A DNA stretch of 11,875 nt from Candidatus Levyibacteriota bacterium. GTDB lineage: Bacteria > Patescibacteriota > Microgenomatia > Levybacterales > UBA12049. The stretch covers positions 1 to 11,875 of the forward strand of contig JACQKR010000031.1 of NCBI GenBank assembly GCA_016204425.1. Direction: 5' to 3'. Both the position numbers and the translations under genes were made by a program. The notes beneath the pieces were generated by a model. That model had not been told where the DNA came from and did not search any database. It worked only from the letters and a program-made list of their open reading frames with translations. Positions 1 through 5,629 of the stretch are shown here, one piece after another (the first letter of the stretch is position 1; each line of letters starts with the position of its first letter).

Positions 1-2
1 AT

Positions 3-329
3 ATTTATATAGCTTCAATCCCATTTTTTGTTGGGTTATACCAGGCATTCAAATTACTAAACCTCATTGATAGCAATAAAGCCTTTTCCCAAGATGCTGT
101 TAATACACTCAAGCATATGAAATTTGCTTCGCTCAGTCTTATCGGTTTTATTGCATTAGCGCTATTTTACATCCGTTTCTTTGTGCACGGTGATGATCCA
201 GCAGGTCCAACAATGCTTGGAATTCTTGCAGCTTTCGCAGTCGCTGTTATTGCAACCGCTGCTGCTGTTTTTCAAAAACTTCTCCAAAATGCGGTAGACA
301 TAAAATCAGAAAATGATTTAACAGTGTAG
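3..329 (+). CDS. DUF2975 family membrane protein, 5'-truncated by window edge
   Basis: The frame is open from the left edge to a TAG at 327-329, so the N-terminus is missing. The visible part, about 108 residues, has two hydrophobic segments: one after the NTLKHMKFA stretch and one before the end. The C-terminal QKLLQNAVDIKSENDLTV resembles the conserved tail of DUF2975 proteins. Members of that family are small multi-pass membrane proteins, commonly encoded just upstream of a Cro/XRE-type regulator, as here (11 bp gap). The ATG at 117 is internal, because the codons before it continue the family-like sequence (YQAFKLLNLIDSNKAFS). The molecular function is unknown; a sensor or partner role for the downstream regulator is inference only. 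Confidence 0.85.
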   Translation: MYIASIPFFVGLYQAFKLLNLIDSNKAFSQDAVNTLKHMKFASLSLIGFIALALFYIRFFVHGDDPAGPTMLGILAAFAVAVIATAAAVFQKLLQNAVDIKSENDLTV

Positions 330-340
330 AGGCAGCAATT

Positions 341-547
341 ATGGCAATGATAATCAATATCGATGTTATGTTGGCAAAAAGGAAAATGAGCGTCACCGAA
401 CTAGCGGAAAAAGTGGGGATAACCATGGCCAATATCTCAATTCTGAAGAATGAAAAAGCAAAAGCCATTCGGCTATCTACTCTAGAGGCGATTTGTAAAG
501 CTTTAGATTGTCAGCCCGGAGACATTCTGGAATACAAAAGCGACTAA
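341..547 (+). CDS. XRE/Cro-type helix-turn-helix regulator
   Basis: This is a 68-residue single-domain DNA-binding protein of the compact Cro/C1 class usually paired with DUF2975. The helix-turn-helix runs about residues 15-40 (SVTELAEKVGITMANISILK), followed by RLSTLEAICKALDCQPGDIL, which is highly typical of YozG-like regulators. The AGAGG at 328-332 lies 8 nt before the ATG and acts as a Shine-Dalgarno site, unlike most genes in this window. It probably represses or autoregulates its own two-gene operon; the target site is not visible. The stop codon is 1 nt from the 3' end of the convergent tRNA-Asn gene, so tRNA read-through would be antisense to this gene. Confidence 0.9.
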   Translation: MAMIINIDVMLAKRKMSVTELAEKVGITMANISILKNEKAKAIRLSTLEAICKALDCQPGDILEYKSD

Positions 548-548
548 G

Positions 549-807
549 CTCCCCCGCGAGGATTCGAACCTCGAACCTTGAAGTTACTTTTGGACTATCT
601 CTTCACCATGTCTTTCGATTTAGGTGGTGGGCGCTTAAAAGTGTACTCACTTAGTCTCTGCACCTTCCTCGCCTCTTCGGCGGGCTTGGCTCAGGATTAT
701 CCTTCGACAAGCTTAGGACGTTCCCTGAATTCACCCACTTATCACTCTAAAGTTTCCTTTAGAGGCTGCTAACACAGCTTCCTGCTCTACCATTGAGCTA
801 CAGGGGA
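549..807 (-). tRNA. trnN: tRNA-Asn(GTT) split by a group I intron
   Basis: Exon 1 is 807-774 and exon 2 is 586-549, joining to 72 nt. The acceptor strands TCCCCTG (807-801) and CGGGGGA (556-550) pair over 7 bp with one G-U. The D-stem is GCTC/GAGC with loop AATGGTA. The anticodon loop reads CTGTTAA after splicing, giving anticodon GTT. The T-arm is CGAGG-TTCGAAT-CCTCG. Discriminator G73 and the TCCxCTG start agree with tRNA-Asn. The anticodon stem has four pairs plus a G27-A43 mismatch. CCA is not encoded, so it must be added after transcription. The intron lies between anticodon positions 35 and 36, so splicing is required for function. Confidence 0.93.
587..773 (-). ncRNA. Group I self-splicing intron in tRNA-Asn
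   Basis: This 187-nt intron has no ORF. P1 is visible: exon GCTGT (778-774) pairs with intron GCAGC (769-765) across loop GTTA, with the required U-G at the 5' splice site, and the intron ends in G at 587. Core helices on the minus strand are: P3, GTGGG (738-734) with CCCAC (631-627); P4, CAGG (727-724) with CCTG (695-692); P7, GACTA (656-652) in the R element with TAGTC (597-593) in the S element AAGAGATAGTCC; and P8, AAGTG/CACTT just after R. The Q element AATCCTGAGCCAAG is also present. The layout resembles small bacterial tRNA introns (IC3-like). The P5 region carries a repeat-like TCCTTCGACAAGCTTAGGA (+ strand 700-718). Confidence 0.93.
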
Positions 808-832
808 ATATCTGTACGCCTTTCGAGGTGAG

Positions 833-841
833 ATTATAACA
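833..841 (-). promoter_or_regulatory. Extended -10 promoter for tRNA-Asn
   Basis: The minus strand reads TGT-TATAAT (841-833), a perfect extended -10 box. Transcription would start near 826, giving about a 20-nt leader before the tRNA 5' end at 807. No -35 is seen; that position is occupied by the second tRNA-half repeat. Confidence 0.55.
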
Positions 842-847
842 ACACTT

Positions 848-893
848 CTTCCTGCTCCACCTCCGCCAGCTGGCGGAGAGCTACAGGGGAATA
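848..893 (-). repeat. tRNA-Asn 5'-half direct repeat (right copy), palindrome in D-loop
   Basis: On the minus strand this 46-bp unit begins TATTCCCCTGTAGCTC and ends GGAGCAGGAAG, exactly as in the genuine tRNA-Asn 5' exon. The D-loop AATGGTA is replaced by a palindrome-bearing stretch (TCCGCCAGCTGGCGGA plus GGTG). No 3' half follows, so it is not a functional tRNA gene. It differs from the copy at 1135-1179 by one inserted base. Its TAG (883-881) supplies the stop codon of the GIY-YIG gene. It ends about 40 bp before the real tRNA. Confidence 0.9.
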
Positions 894-1132
894 TGCTGCT
901 TTATGAACTCCCGTCCTCTAAAGCTTTTTAATTGTTTCTCTCGTACCAATGCTTTCTGTCTATTACCAATTTCTTCTTTATAAATTAGTATCCACTCCCC
1001 ATCAAATCTAAAAGTATAGCTGCCTTTAAAAGTTTTTTCTTTATGCAACATCAATCTTACTTCTAAATTATCTGTTTGGCCTATGTAAATCTTGTTATGC
1101 TTTTTATTATATAAAGCATAAATGTAATACAT
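881..1132 (-). CDS. Small GIY-YIG endonuclease, flanked by tRNA-half repeats
   Basis: This 83-residue protein is a stand-alone GIY-YIG nuclease domain of the YhbQ/UvrC-N type. It shows YYIYAL (residues 2-7), KIYIGQT (14-20), an Arg near position 31, and a C-terminal half with the family's Glu (REKQLKSFRGREF). I chose ATG 1132 because it gives the usual MYYIYAL start; the in-frame GTG at 1147 adds only residues encoded by the repeat. The gene starts 3 bp after the left tRNA-half repeat and its last residues (IPL) and stop codon lie inside the right one. GGAG in the left repeat, about 9 nt before the ATG, could serve as ribosome-binding site. Such nucleases cut DNA; a homing or mobility role here is inference from position. 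Confidence 0.88.
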   Translation of the reverse strand: MYYIYALYNKKHNKIYIGQTDNLEVRLMLHKEKTFKGSYTFRFDGEWILIYKEEIGNRQKALVREKQLKSFRGREFIKQHIPL

Positions 1133-1134
1133 AG

Positions 1135-1179
1135 CTTCCTGCTCCACCTCCGCCAGCTGGCGGGAGCTACAGGGGAATA
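1135..1179 (-). repeat. tRNA-Asn 5'-half direct repeat (left copy), palindrome in D-loop
   Basis: This 45-bp unit is nearly identical to the copy at 848-893, with one base fewer at the palindrome. It matches tRNA-Asn from 3 bp before the acceptor to GGAAGCT in the anticodon arm, two bases before the intron insertion point. The GIY-YIG start codon follows immediately. It has no 3' half and is not a functional tRNA. Confidence 0.9.
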
Positions 1180-1183
1180 CTGA

Positions 1184-1201
1184 ACATTCATTTCTGAATG
1201 T
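1184..1201. repeat. Short perfect inverted repeat
   Basis: ACATTCA and TGAATGT are separated by 4 nt. The hairpin lies between the end of the Cys-rich gene and the left tRNA-half repeat. There is no clear U-run on either side, so a terminator role is uncertain. The rest of 1202-1292 shows nothing recognisable. Confidence 0.45.
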
Positions 1202-1292
1202 CTGCCTATTTTAACATCAAAGGTTTTACAAGTCTAGCCACTATGACTCTTGAAAAAGCATTCGGAGCGTACGAGTATTGGATAGCATCTTA

Positions 1293-2387
1293 TTACCTGA
1301 AGAAATCAAGAAAAGTTTGCCAAAGGGATTTCTGTGTTGCTGCTCCTTGGACAGATTGCTGCTCTGGAGGTGGCTGTACTTCAGGGTATGTTTCGCTCTT
1401 TTGCTCTTGTGGATAGTTCTCGGCAGGATATTGATTCTCTCCTGGTTTATATTCCTGATATCCAGATGGTCTCTGAAATGATTCGTCATATTTGCGATTT
1501 GCATCAGAAGGAGGGCGGCATTTTTCAGGATACTGCTTGCAGTACTCATCAGGATTCATGTTAGAGGAGCCACTTCCTTGATTGCATTTATCTGGATTTT
1601 CTTTACAGAATTTTTCCCGCGTATCCTTAGGCCCACTGTCGCCTTGACCACCACACGCTTCTGGATGAGATTGACAATACGCCTTGCACGATTCTTCGCT
1701 ATTGCAGCCGCCAGGACCTGTTTTCTGAGAATTTTGTGACTCTTGTCCTCCACCAAATTTCATACATTCCTCCCTATTCGATTCACAGTATGCGCGGCAA
1801 CTCTCCTCGCTATTGCACCCTCCCGGTCCAACGCGTTTGATCCCACCGCCAAGCCCTGCTTGTTTGGCAAAAGCTGAGCACTTTTCTTGATTTTCAGGAT
1901 TTTCACATATCGTGCGACAAGATATTTCAGAATCACAACCTAAGATTTCTTTTGCTTTTTGCAGAATTTGCCTGTCTTTGGGGTTGCCTCGAGGACCACC
2001 AAGATTATGCTTCTTCGCAAATGCGCTGCATTTTTCAACATTTGCTTCTTGTTCACAGACTGCACGACATGAAGTCTCGGAATCGCAACCTAACTCACTC
2101 TTTGCTTCTTGCAGTATTGCAGTATTTTTTCCTTGCGGTGCTTCCTGGTAAAATCCTTTCTTTTTTGCAAATGCAACACACGTTTCCTGATTTGCTTCAG
2201 CATCACAATATGCTTTACAGGCGCTAAAATTCGCACAGTTGCCAAGCTCAGTAATGGGGAATGCTATATTGTACTTTTTCGCCATTTCTTCCGGATTCTC
2301 CTGGGCAGACACAACACCGGTAGCAACGACAAAGAGAAGTGTTGATAAAAGAAATATTCCGTATCGAAGTGATATTCGAATTGTCAT
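1293..2387 (-). CDS. Secreted cysteine-rich repeat protein
   Basis: This 364-residue protein has a signal peptide (hydrophobic residues 11-26, probable cleavage after VVSA at 28). It then has five tandem Cys modules at C51, C101, C151, C191 and C228, each C-x5-C-x3-C-x(6-8)-C with the theme CxSExSCRxxCExxxxxxKCSAFAKK. Two half-modules of C-x6-C follow (C261/C268, C283/C290). The first three modules repeat every 50 residues exactly, and all 24 cysteines fall in this pattern, suggesting disulphides outside the cytoplasm. Residues 295-350 are rich in Pro, Gln, Tyr and Glu, and the protein ends in a short hydrophobic WQTFLDFF tail. No enzyme motif is seen, and I do not recognise a named family. 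It follows the NPFD-repeat protein by 6 bp, probably in one operon. Confidence 0.85.
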   Translation of the reverse strand: MTIRISLRYGIFLLSTLLFVVATGVVSAQENPEEMAKKYNIAFPITELGNCANFSACKAYCDAEANQETCVAFAKKKGFYQEAPQGKNTAILQEAKSELGCDSETSCRAVCEQEANVEKCSAFAKKHNLGGPRGNPKDRQILQKAKEILGCDSEISCRTICENPENQEKCSAFAKQAGLGGGIKRVGPGGCNSEESCRAYCESNREECMKFGGGQESQNSQKTGPGGCNSEESCKAYCQSHPEACGGQGDSGPKDTREKFCKENPDKCNQGSGSSNMNPDEYCKQYPEKCRPPSDANRKYDESFQRPSGYQEYKPGENQYPAENYPQEQKSETYPEVQPPPEQQSVQGAATQKSLWQTFLDFFR

Positions 2388-2393
2388 ACTGTA

Positions 2394-2732
2394 TTATTGA
2401 CTTGTATCAAATGGATTTTTGTATGTTTCTCCCGAATCAAATGGGTTCTCATACTGGCTTTTTTCATCAAAAGGATTGCTGTACTCGGTCTTCAGCGGCA
2501 CAGTTGGTGTCGGAGTAAGCGATGGTTGTGTTACGACCTGTTGCGTACTCTGTGCTTGTTTCTTCGATGTAGATTGCACAAAAACGAATGCACCAACAGA
2601 CAGGAGAAAGAACGCGAAGATTCCAATACCAATAAGAATATACATATTCTTCTTTTTCTCCGGTATTGCGGGGTGTTGCGTAGGCTGTTGTAGATTTTCC
2701 TGGACCGGTTTCTGCTGCTGCTGCTGATCCAT
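2394..2732 (-). CDS. Single-pass membrane protein with C-terminal NPFD repeats
   Basis: This 112-residue protein of unknown function has a Gln-rich N-terminus (five consecutive Q encoded by CAG repeats, + strand 2712-2726), a basic KKK, and one transmembrane helix at about 31-52. A Thr/Pro linker follows, then three 10-residue repeats with YxNPFD cores at 84-89, 94-99 and 104-109. The basic residues just before the helix suggest the repeats face outward. It is the first gene of a pair with the secreted Cys-rich protein. The repeats look like a short linear docking motif; which partner they bind is unknown. Low-complexity composition does not weaken the call, because the frame has a promoter and clean repeat periodicity. 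Confidence 0.8.
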   Translation of the reverse strand: MDQQQQQKPVQENLQQPTQHPAIPEKKKNMYILIGIGIFAFFLLSVGAFVFVQSTSKKQAQSTQQVVTQPSLTPTPTVPLKTEYSNPFDEKSQYENPFDSGETYKNPFDTSQ

Positions 2733-2740
2733 ATTCTTTC

Positions 2741-2769
2741 ATTGTGTATAGATATCTCCTTTTTGTCAA
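2741..2769 (-). promoter_or_regulatory. Promoter for the NPFD/Cys-rich gene pair
   Basis: The minus strand has a perfect TTGACA (2769-2764), a 17-nt spacer and CACAAT (2746-2741), 8 nt before the ATG at 2732. Transcription would begin at or next to the start codon. TATACA at 2750-2745 is an alternative -10 with worse spacing. Confidence 0.5.
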
Positions 2770-2833
2770 ATGGAGTATGTAGGGTTCTCGAAATTCGCTT
2801 GAAGTGTGCAAACAGCGGGCGCCAACCTTTTCT

Positions 2834-2862
2834 TTGTATAAAACCCATATCCGTGCTAGCAT
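2834..2862 (+). promoter_or_regulatory. Leaderless promoter of the LytM-like gene
   Basis: TTGTAT (2834-2839), a 17-nt spacer and TAGCAT (2857-2862) preceded by TGC form an extended -10 promoter. The ATG at 2869 lies 6 nt after the -10, so the mRNA would start on the A of ATG. No Shine-Dalgarno is present. Confidence 0.55.
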
Positions 2863-2868
2863 GCAAGT

Positions 2869-3642
2869 ATGGCCCTACCTAAGACAAAAAGAAACCTTTT
2901 GCTATTTTTACTTTTTTTTATAATAGCTGGATTGCTTCTCGTTTTTATTACCAGCAAGAAGGACCAGGGACAATCATTGTTTCCTTCTGCAAAAACCACT
3001 TCAACCGATACGCCACCCCTTTTGCTAAAAAGTATTGGTATAAAACTTGACTACTACGACTCCAAAACAGGTAGGGCAGGCGATTTTCTTTTTACAAAAC
3101 AAAAATTAGAATTTAACAGTTTGTTTATGGATTATGGCTTTTTTATACCTGCTAGCAGTGCTTCTCCTGATAAGAAAAACCCACAGCCAACGTTTATTGT
3201 GCCCCTCGGGACTCCTGTCAGATCTTTAGTGGATGGGATCGTTGCCAACATCCCAACATTGTGGAGTGGTGATTATTCCATTCAGGTAACAACAAATGGC
3301 CAAATGCAAAAATGGGTGTATGAAACAGAGCATATTATACATCCTACGGTTAAAGTAGGTGACAAAGTAACAGCAGGTCAAATAGTTGGAGAGGTCAGTG
3401 ATTTTAACCATGGGGCACCTCCCGGCTTTGGCACTGTCGAAATCGGAATTTTAAAAGGTGGTAATCCCCCGCAGCATGTTTGTCCCTTCGCCTACTTAGA
3501 TCCTTCAATAAAAGCGGACATACTGGCCAAAATTAATGCCTTTTATAAATCGTGGGAAGATTACCGTGGTGATACTACGATCTATAATGAAGAAATGACA
3601 GAGATTCCTGGTTGCCTGACATTAAGCCCGATTGAAGGGTAG
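2869..3642 (+). CDS. Membrane-anchored degenerate LytM/M23-like protein
   Basis: This 257-residue protein has an N-terminal anchor (hydrophobic 9-27 after a basic start). Its extracytoplasmic domain contains the beta-rich pattern of M23 peptidases: PLGTPVRSLVDGIVANI (112-128), SGDYSIQV (133-140), VKVGDKVTAGQIVGEV (161-176) and GTVEIGILKGG (188-198). The metal ligands expected of M23 (HxxxD and HxH) are not seen; the region corresponding to HxHFE reads GTVEIG. It is therefore probably non-catalytic, perhaps a binding or scaffold domain at the cell surface. C205 and C249 could form a disulphide. It is divergent from the NPFD/Cys-rich pair. Assignment to the LytM fold is from motif order only; a different hybrid-motif beta domain is possible. 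Confidence 0.75.
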   Translation: MALPKTKRNLLLFLLFFIIAGLLLVFITSKKDQGQSLFPSAKTTSTDTPPLLLKSIGIKLDYYDSKTGRAGDFLFTKQKLEFNSLFMDYGFFIPASSASPDKKNPQPTFIVPLGTPVRSLVDGIVANIPTLWSGDYSIQVTTNGQMQKWVYETEHIIHPTVKVGDKVTAGQIVGEVSDFNHGAPPGFGTVEIGILKGGNPPQHVCPFAYLDPSIKADILAKINAFYKSWEDYRGDTTIYNEEMTEIPGCLTLSPIEG

Positions 3643-3688
3643 AGAAGCTTGCAAATTTTTCTCAGCTGATGTACTCTTTTCATCCGAC

Positions 3689-4483
3689 ATGAAAAAAGTG
3701 CTGCTGTGTCCCCCGCAATATTTTACCATCGAATACGAGATCAATCCCTGGATGCATATTGAGAATACAGTCGATCAAGACAAAGTAAAAAAAGAATTTG
3801 ACGGTCTCATACGTATCTATAAAGAGCTTGGTGTTCAGATGCTTGAGATTCCCCAGGAAAAAGGGCTTCCCGATATGGTCTATGCGGCAAATTTCGGCAA
3901 TCCGATCGGGAATATGTTCATCAAAGCGAATTTCAAATATTCACAGCGGAAAAAAGAATCAGACTTTGCCAAGGCTTTTTTTGAAACATTACACTTTACC
4001 ATCAAAGAACTGCCGGATGATATCGCATTTGAAGGACAGGGAGATTTGCTCACTATCGGCGGCCGATGGTTCTATGGATATGGCAAGCGGTCTGATAAGA
4101 AAGCAAAGCCGTTGCTTGAGGAAATCATAGGAAGTGAGATCGTCGATTTTCGACTGATCAATCCGTATTATTACCATTTAGATACCTGTTTTTTGCCACT
4201 TGATGCAAAAACAGTTGCGATCAATCCGCGCTCATTCGAGGAAGAAGGTTTGGAGAAAGTTGCTCACTATTTCCCAAACGTGATTACGGTGAGTGAGGAG
4301 GACAACAGCCTTATTGCCTGTAATGCCGTTGTCGTTGAGAAGACCATTGTGATCGCACGTGGCATCTCACAAAAACTCAAAGATGATTTTGCAAAATATG
4401 GGTATACAACGCGGGAGACTGCGATGGATGAATTTCGAAAAGGTGGCGGCAGCGTCAAATGTCTTACGTTAGAATTCCACTAG
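3689..4483 (+). CDS. Pentein-fold amidinotransferase/arginine dihydrolase-like enzyme
   Basis: The ATG at 3689 (264 residues) was preferred to the upstream in-frame start at 3632 because MKKVLLCPPQYFTIEYEINPWM is the family-like N-terminus and 3632 would overlap the previous gene. Pentein hallmarks are present: LPDMVYAANFG with N68, EGQGDLL at 115-121 (substrate guanidinium site), catalytic His163 in YHLDTCFLPL, NPRSF at 179-183, and nucleophilic Cys258 in GGGSVKCLTL. These enzymes act on arginine-like guanidines (dimethylarginine hydrolase, arginine deiminase, arginine dihydrolase). The IEYEINPWM start is closest to the arginine-dihydrolase/DDAH branch I know. The exact substrate cannot be assigned. 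A possible promoter is TTGCAA (3649) and TACTCT (3672). Confidence 0.85.
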   Translation: MKKVLLCPPQYFTIEYEINPWMHIENTVDQDKVKKEFDGLIRIYKELGVQMLEIPQEKGLPDMVYAANFGNPIGNMFIKANFKYSQRKKESDFAKAFFETLHFTIKELPDDIAFEGQGDLLTIGGRWFYGYGKRSDKKAKPLLEEIIGSEIVDFRLINPYYYHLDTCFLPLDAKTVAINPRSFEEEGLEKVAHYFPNVITVSEEDNSLIACNAVVVEKTIVIARGISQKLKDDFAKYGYTTRETAMDEFRKGGGSVKCLTLEFH

Positions 4484-4515
4484 TTCCATAGCTTTTTCTT
4501 TTTTCTCATTCCGTG

Positions 4516-4521
4516 TATACT
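4516..4521 (+). promoter_or_regulatory. -10 box of sppA (leaderless)
   Basis: TATACT lies exactly 6 nt before the ATG at 4528, which puts the predicted transcript start on the start codon. No convincing -35 is seen; the upstream DNA is T-rich (4493-4506). Confidence 0.55.
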
Positions 4522-4527
4522 ACTTCC

Positions 4528-5622
4528 ATGCTTAAGCGTCATCCGTTCTTTAAGCTCCTTTTAAAAATAATTCTTGTTATTACAGTAAGTATTACGACAT
4601 TTGTCCTCTGTTTTGTCGTACTGTTTATCGTCCTGACTGCGTCTCTCATCTCAGCTGCATCGGTGAATACCGATGATTTCTCAAGCACACTGCCAAAAAG
4701 CTACAAAACGCTGTATGGCGAAAAAGAAAGCACGAATAAGTTACTATCCGTCCGAGTATCAGGCGTGATCCTCACCGAGAAAGAGGGATTTGAAAATCCG
4801 TTGAGTTTTCTTGAGAGCGGTGTGACGTATGGATACGACGTCAAAAAAGAACTCTATGACGCTGCGAAAGACGAGAGCATCAAAGGTGTTATTCTTGAGA
4901 TAAATTCTCCGGGTGGGACGATCACCGGGTCTCATGCGATTGCAGACGGTGTAGCGTACTATAAAAAAGTCACAAACAAGCCGGTTATTTCGTTCATTTC
5001 TGGTCTTGGCGCATCCGGGGGGTACTGGTCATCAATTGCCGCAGATTACGTCATCGCTGATTATGGCAGTACAATCGGGAGTATCGGCGTTATCTTCGGA
5101 CCATTCAAATATTATGACCAGGTCGTGAGTGAAGACGGGGGTGCTTTCTTAGGTGGCGTTGTTACGCAAAACGGCATTGAGACAACATATTTTACTGCAG
5201 GAAAGTCCAAAGATATCGGGAATCCCTACAGACAGCTTACAACGGAAGAAACCAGACTGCTTCAGCAACTCGTCAACAATGAATACGATGAATTTGTCCG
5301 TTTCGTTGCTGCGAGACGGAAAATTCCCGGTGAGACGATTCGAAACAGTATAGGAGCTTTGGTATATGACAACAAGCTTGCTGAGCAGAATCGGTTGATC
5401 GATGCAACGATGCACAAAGAAGCATCTTATGAGGAACTTGCGGATCGAATCGGGGTCAAAGACGATAATTTTCAAATTGTTGCGATTAAAAGAGAGCCGG
5501 GAATAGCTGAGGCTCTTTTTGGCGCAATCAATCAAATACCTGCAAAAAAAGTTGGCAGTATCTGTTCTCTTTCCTCTGTTGCTCTTGCCTACCACGGCAA
5601 TGTGAATTCCCTCTGCCAATAA
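4528..5622 (+). CDS. sppA: Signal peptide peptidase SppA, S49 family
   Basis: This 364-residue membrane-anchored serine protease would degrade signal peptides and membrane-protein remnants at the outer face of the membrane. A transmembrane helix spans about 13-42. The ClpP-like core follows: EINSPGGTITGS (124-135), the nucleophile Ser163 in GLGASGGYWSS, IGSIGVIFG (183-191), and the general base Lys226 in YFTAGKSKD. This Ser/Lys dyad and the single S49 domain match the short SppA type. The ATG at 4528 is preferred over the in-frame GTG at 4513, which overlaps the -10 box. The C-terminal tail (325-364), ending in a Cys-containing hydrophobic patch, is less typical. It converges on the next gene with a 7-bp gap. 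Confidence 0.93.
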   Translation: MLKRHPFFKLLLKIILVITVSITTFVLCFVVLFIVLTASLISAASVNTDDFSSTLPKSYKTLYGEKESTNKLLSVRVSGVILTEKEGFENPLSFLESGVTYGYDVKKELYDAAKDESIKGVILEINSPGGTITGSHAIADGVAYYKKVTNKPVISFISGLGASGGYWSSIAADYVIADYGSTIGSIGVIFGPFKYYDQVVSEDGGAFLGGVVTQNGIETTYFTAGKSKDIGNPYRQLTTEETRLLQQLVNNEYDEFVRFVAARRKIPGETIRNSIGALVYDNKLAEQNRLIDATMHKEASYEELADRIGVKDDNFQIVAIKREPGIAEALFGAINQIPAKKVGSICSLSSVALAYHGNVNSLCQ

Positions 5623-5629
5623 GTATTAG

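Noticed and set aside
578..772. 64-codon + strand ORF
   Set aside because: It lies wholly within the tRNA-Asn intron and exon 2 on the opposite strand; the translation has no protein-like features.
848..1179. The tRNA-half repeats as extra functional tRNA genes
   Set aside because: Neither copy is followed by an anticodon 3' strand, T-arm or 3' acceptor strand, and both D-loops are replaced by a palindrome.
1505..2230. Possible CRISPR-like array from regular repeats
   Set aside because: The periodicity comes from protein modules encoding Cys motifs; there are no identical DNA repeats with unique spacers. No CRISPR array is seen anywhere in the window.
1334..2345. Several + strand ORFs opposite the Cys-rich gene
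   Set aside because: They are antisense shadows of the repetitive Cys-rich coding sequence; the minus-strand frame has the signal peptide and regular Cys spacing.
2397..2866. Other-frame ORFs around the NPFD-repeat gene
   Set aside because: They cross the intergenic promoter region or mirror the low-complexity coding strand. Only 2394-2732 has a membrane helix plus regular repeats.
3632..3688. Upstream in-frame start for the amidinotransferase
   Set aside because: It would overlap the end of the previous gene and add 19 residues with no family similarity before MKKVLLCPP.
5149..5619. 156-codon minus-strand ORF opposite sppA
   Set aside because: It is a mirror frame of sppA, which has the full Ser/Lys S49 motifs.
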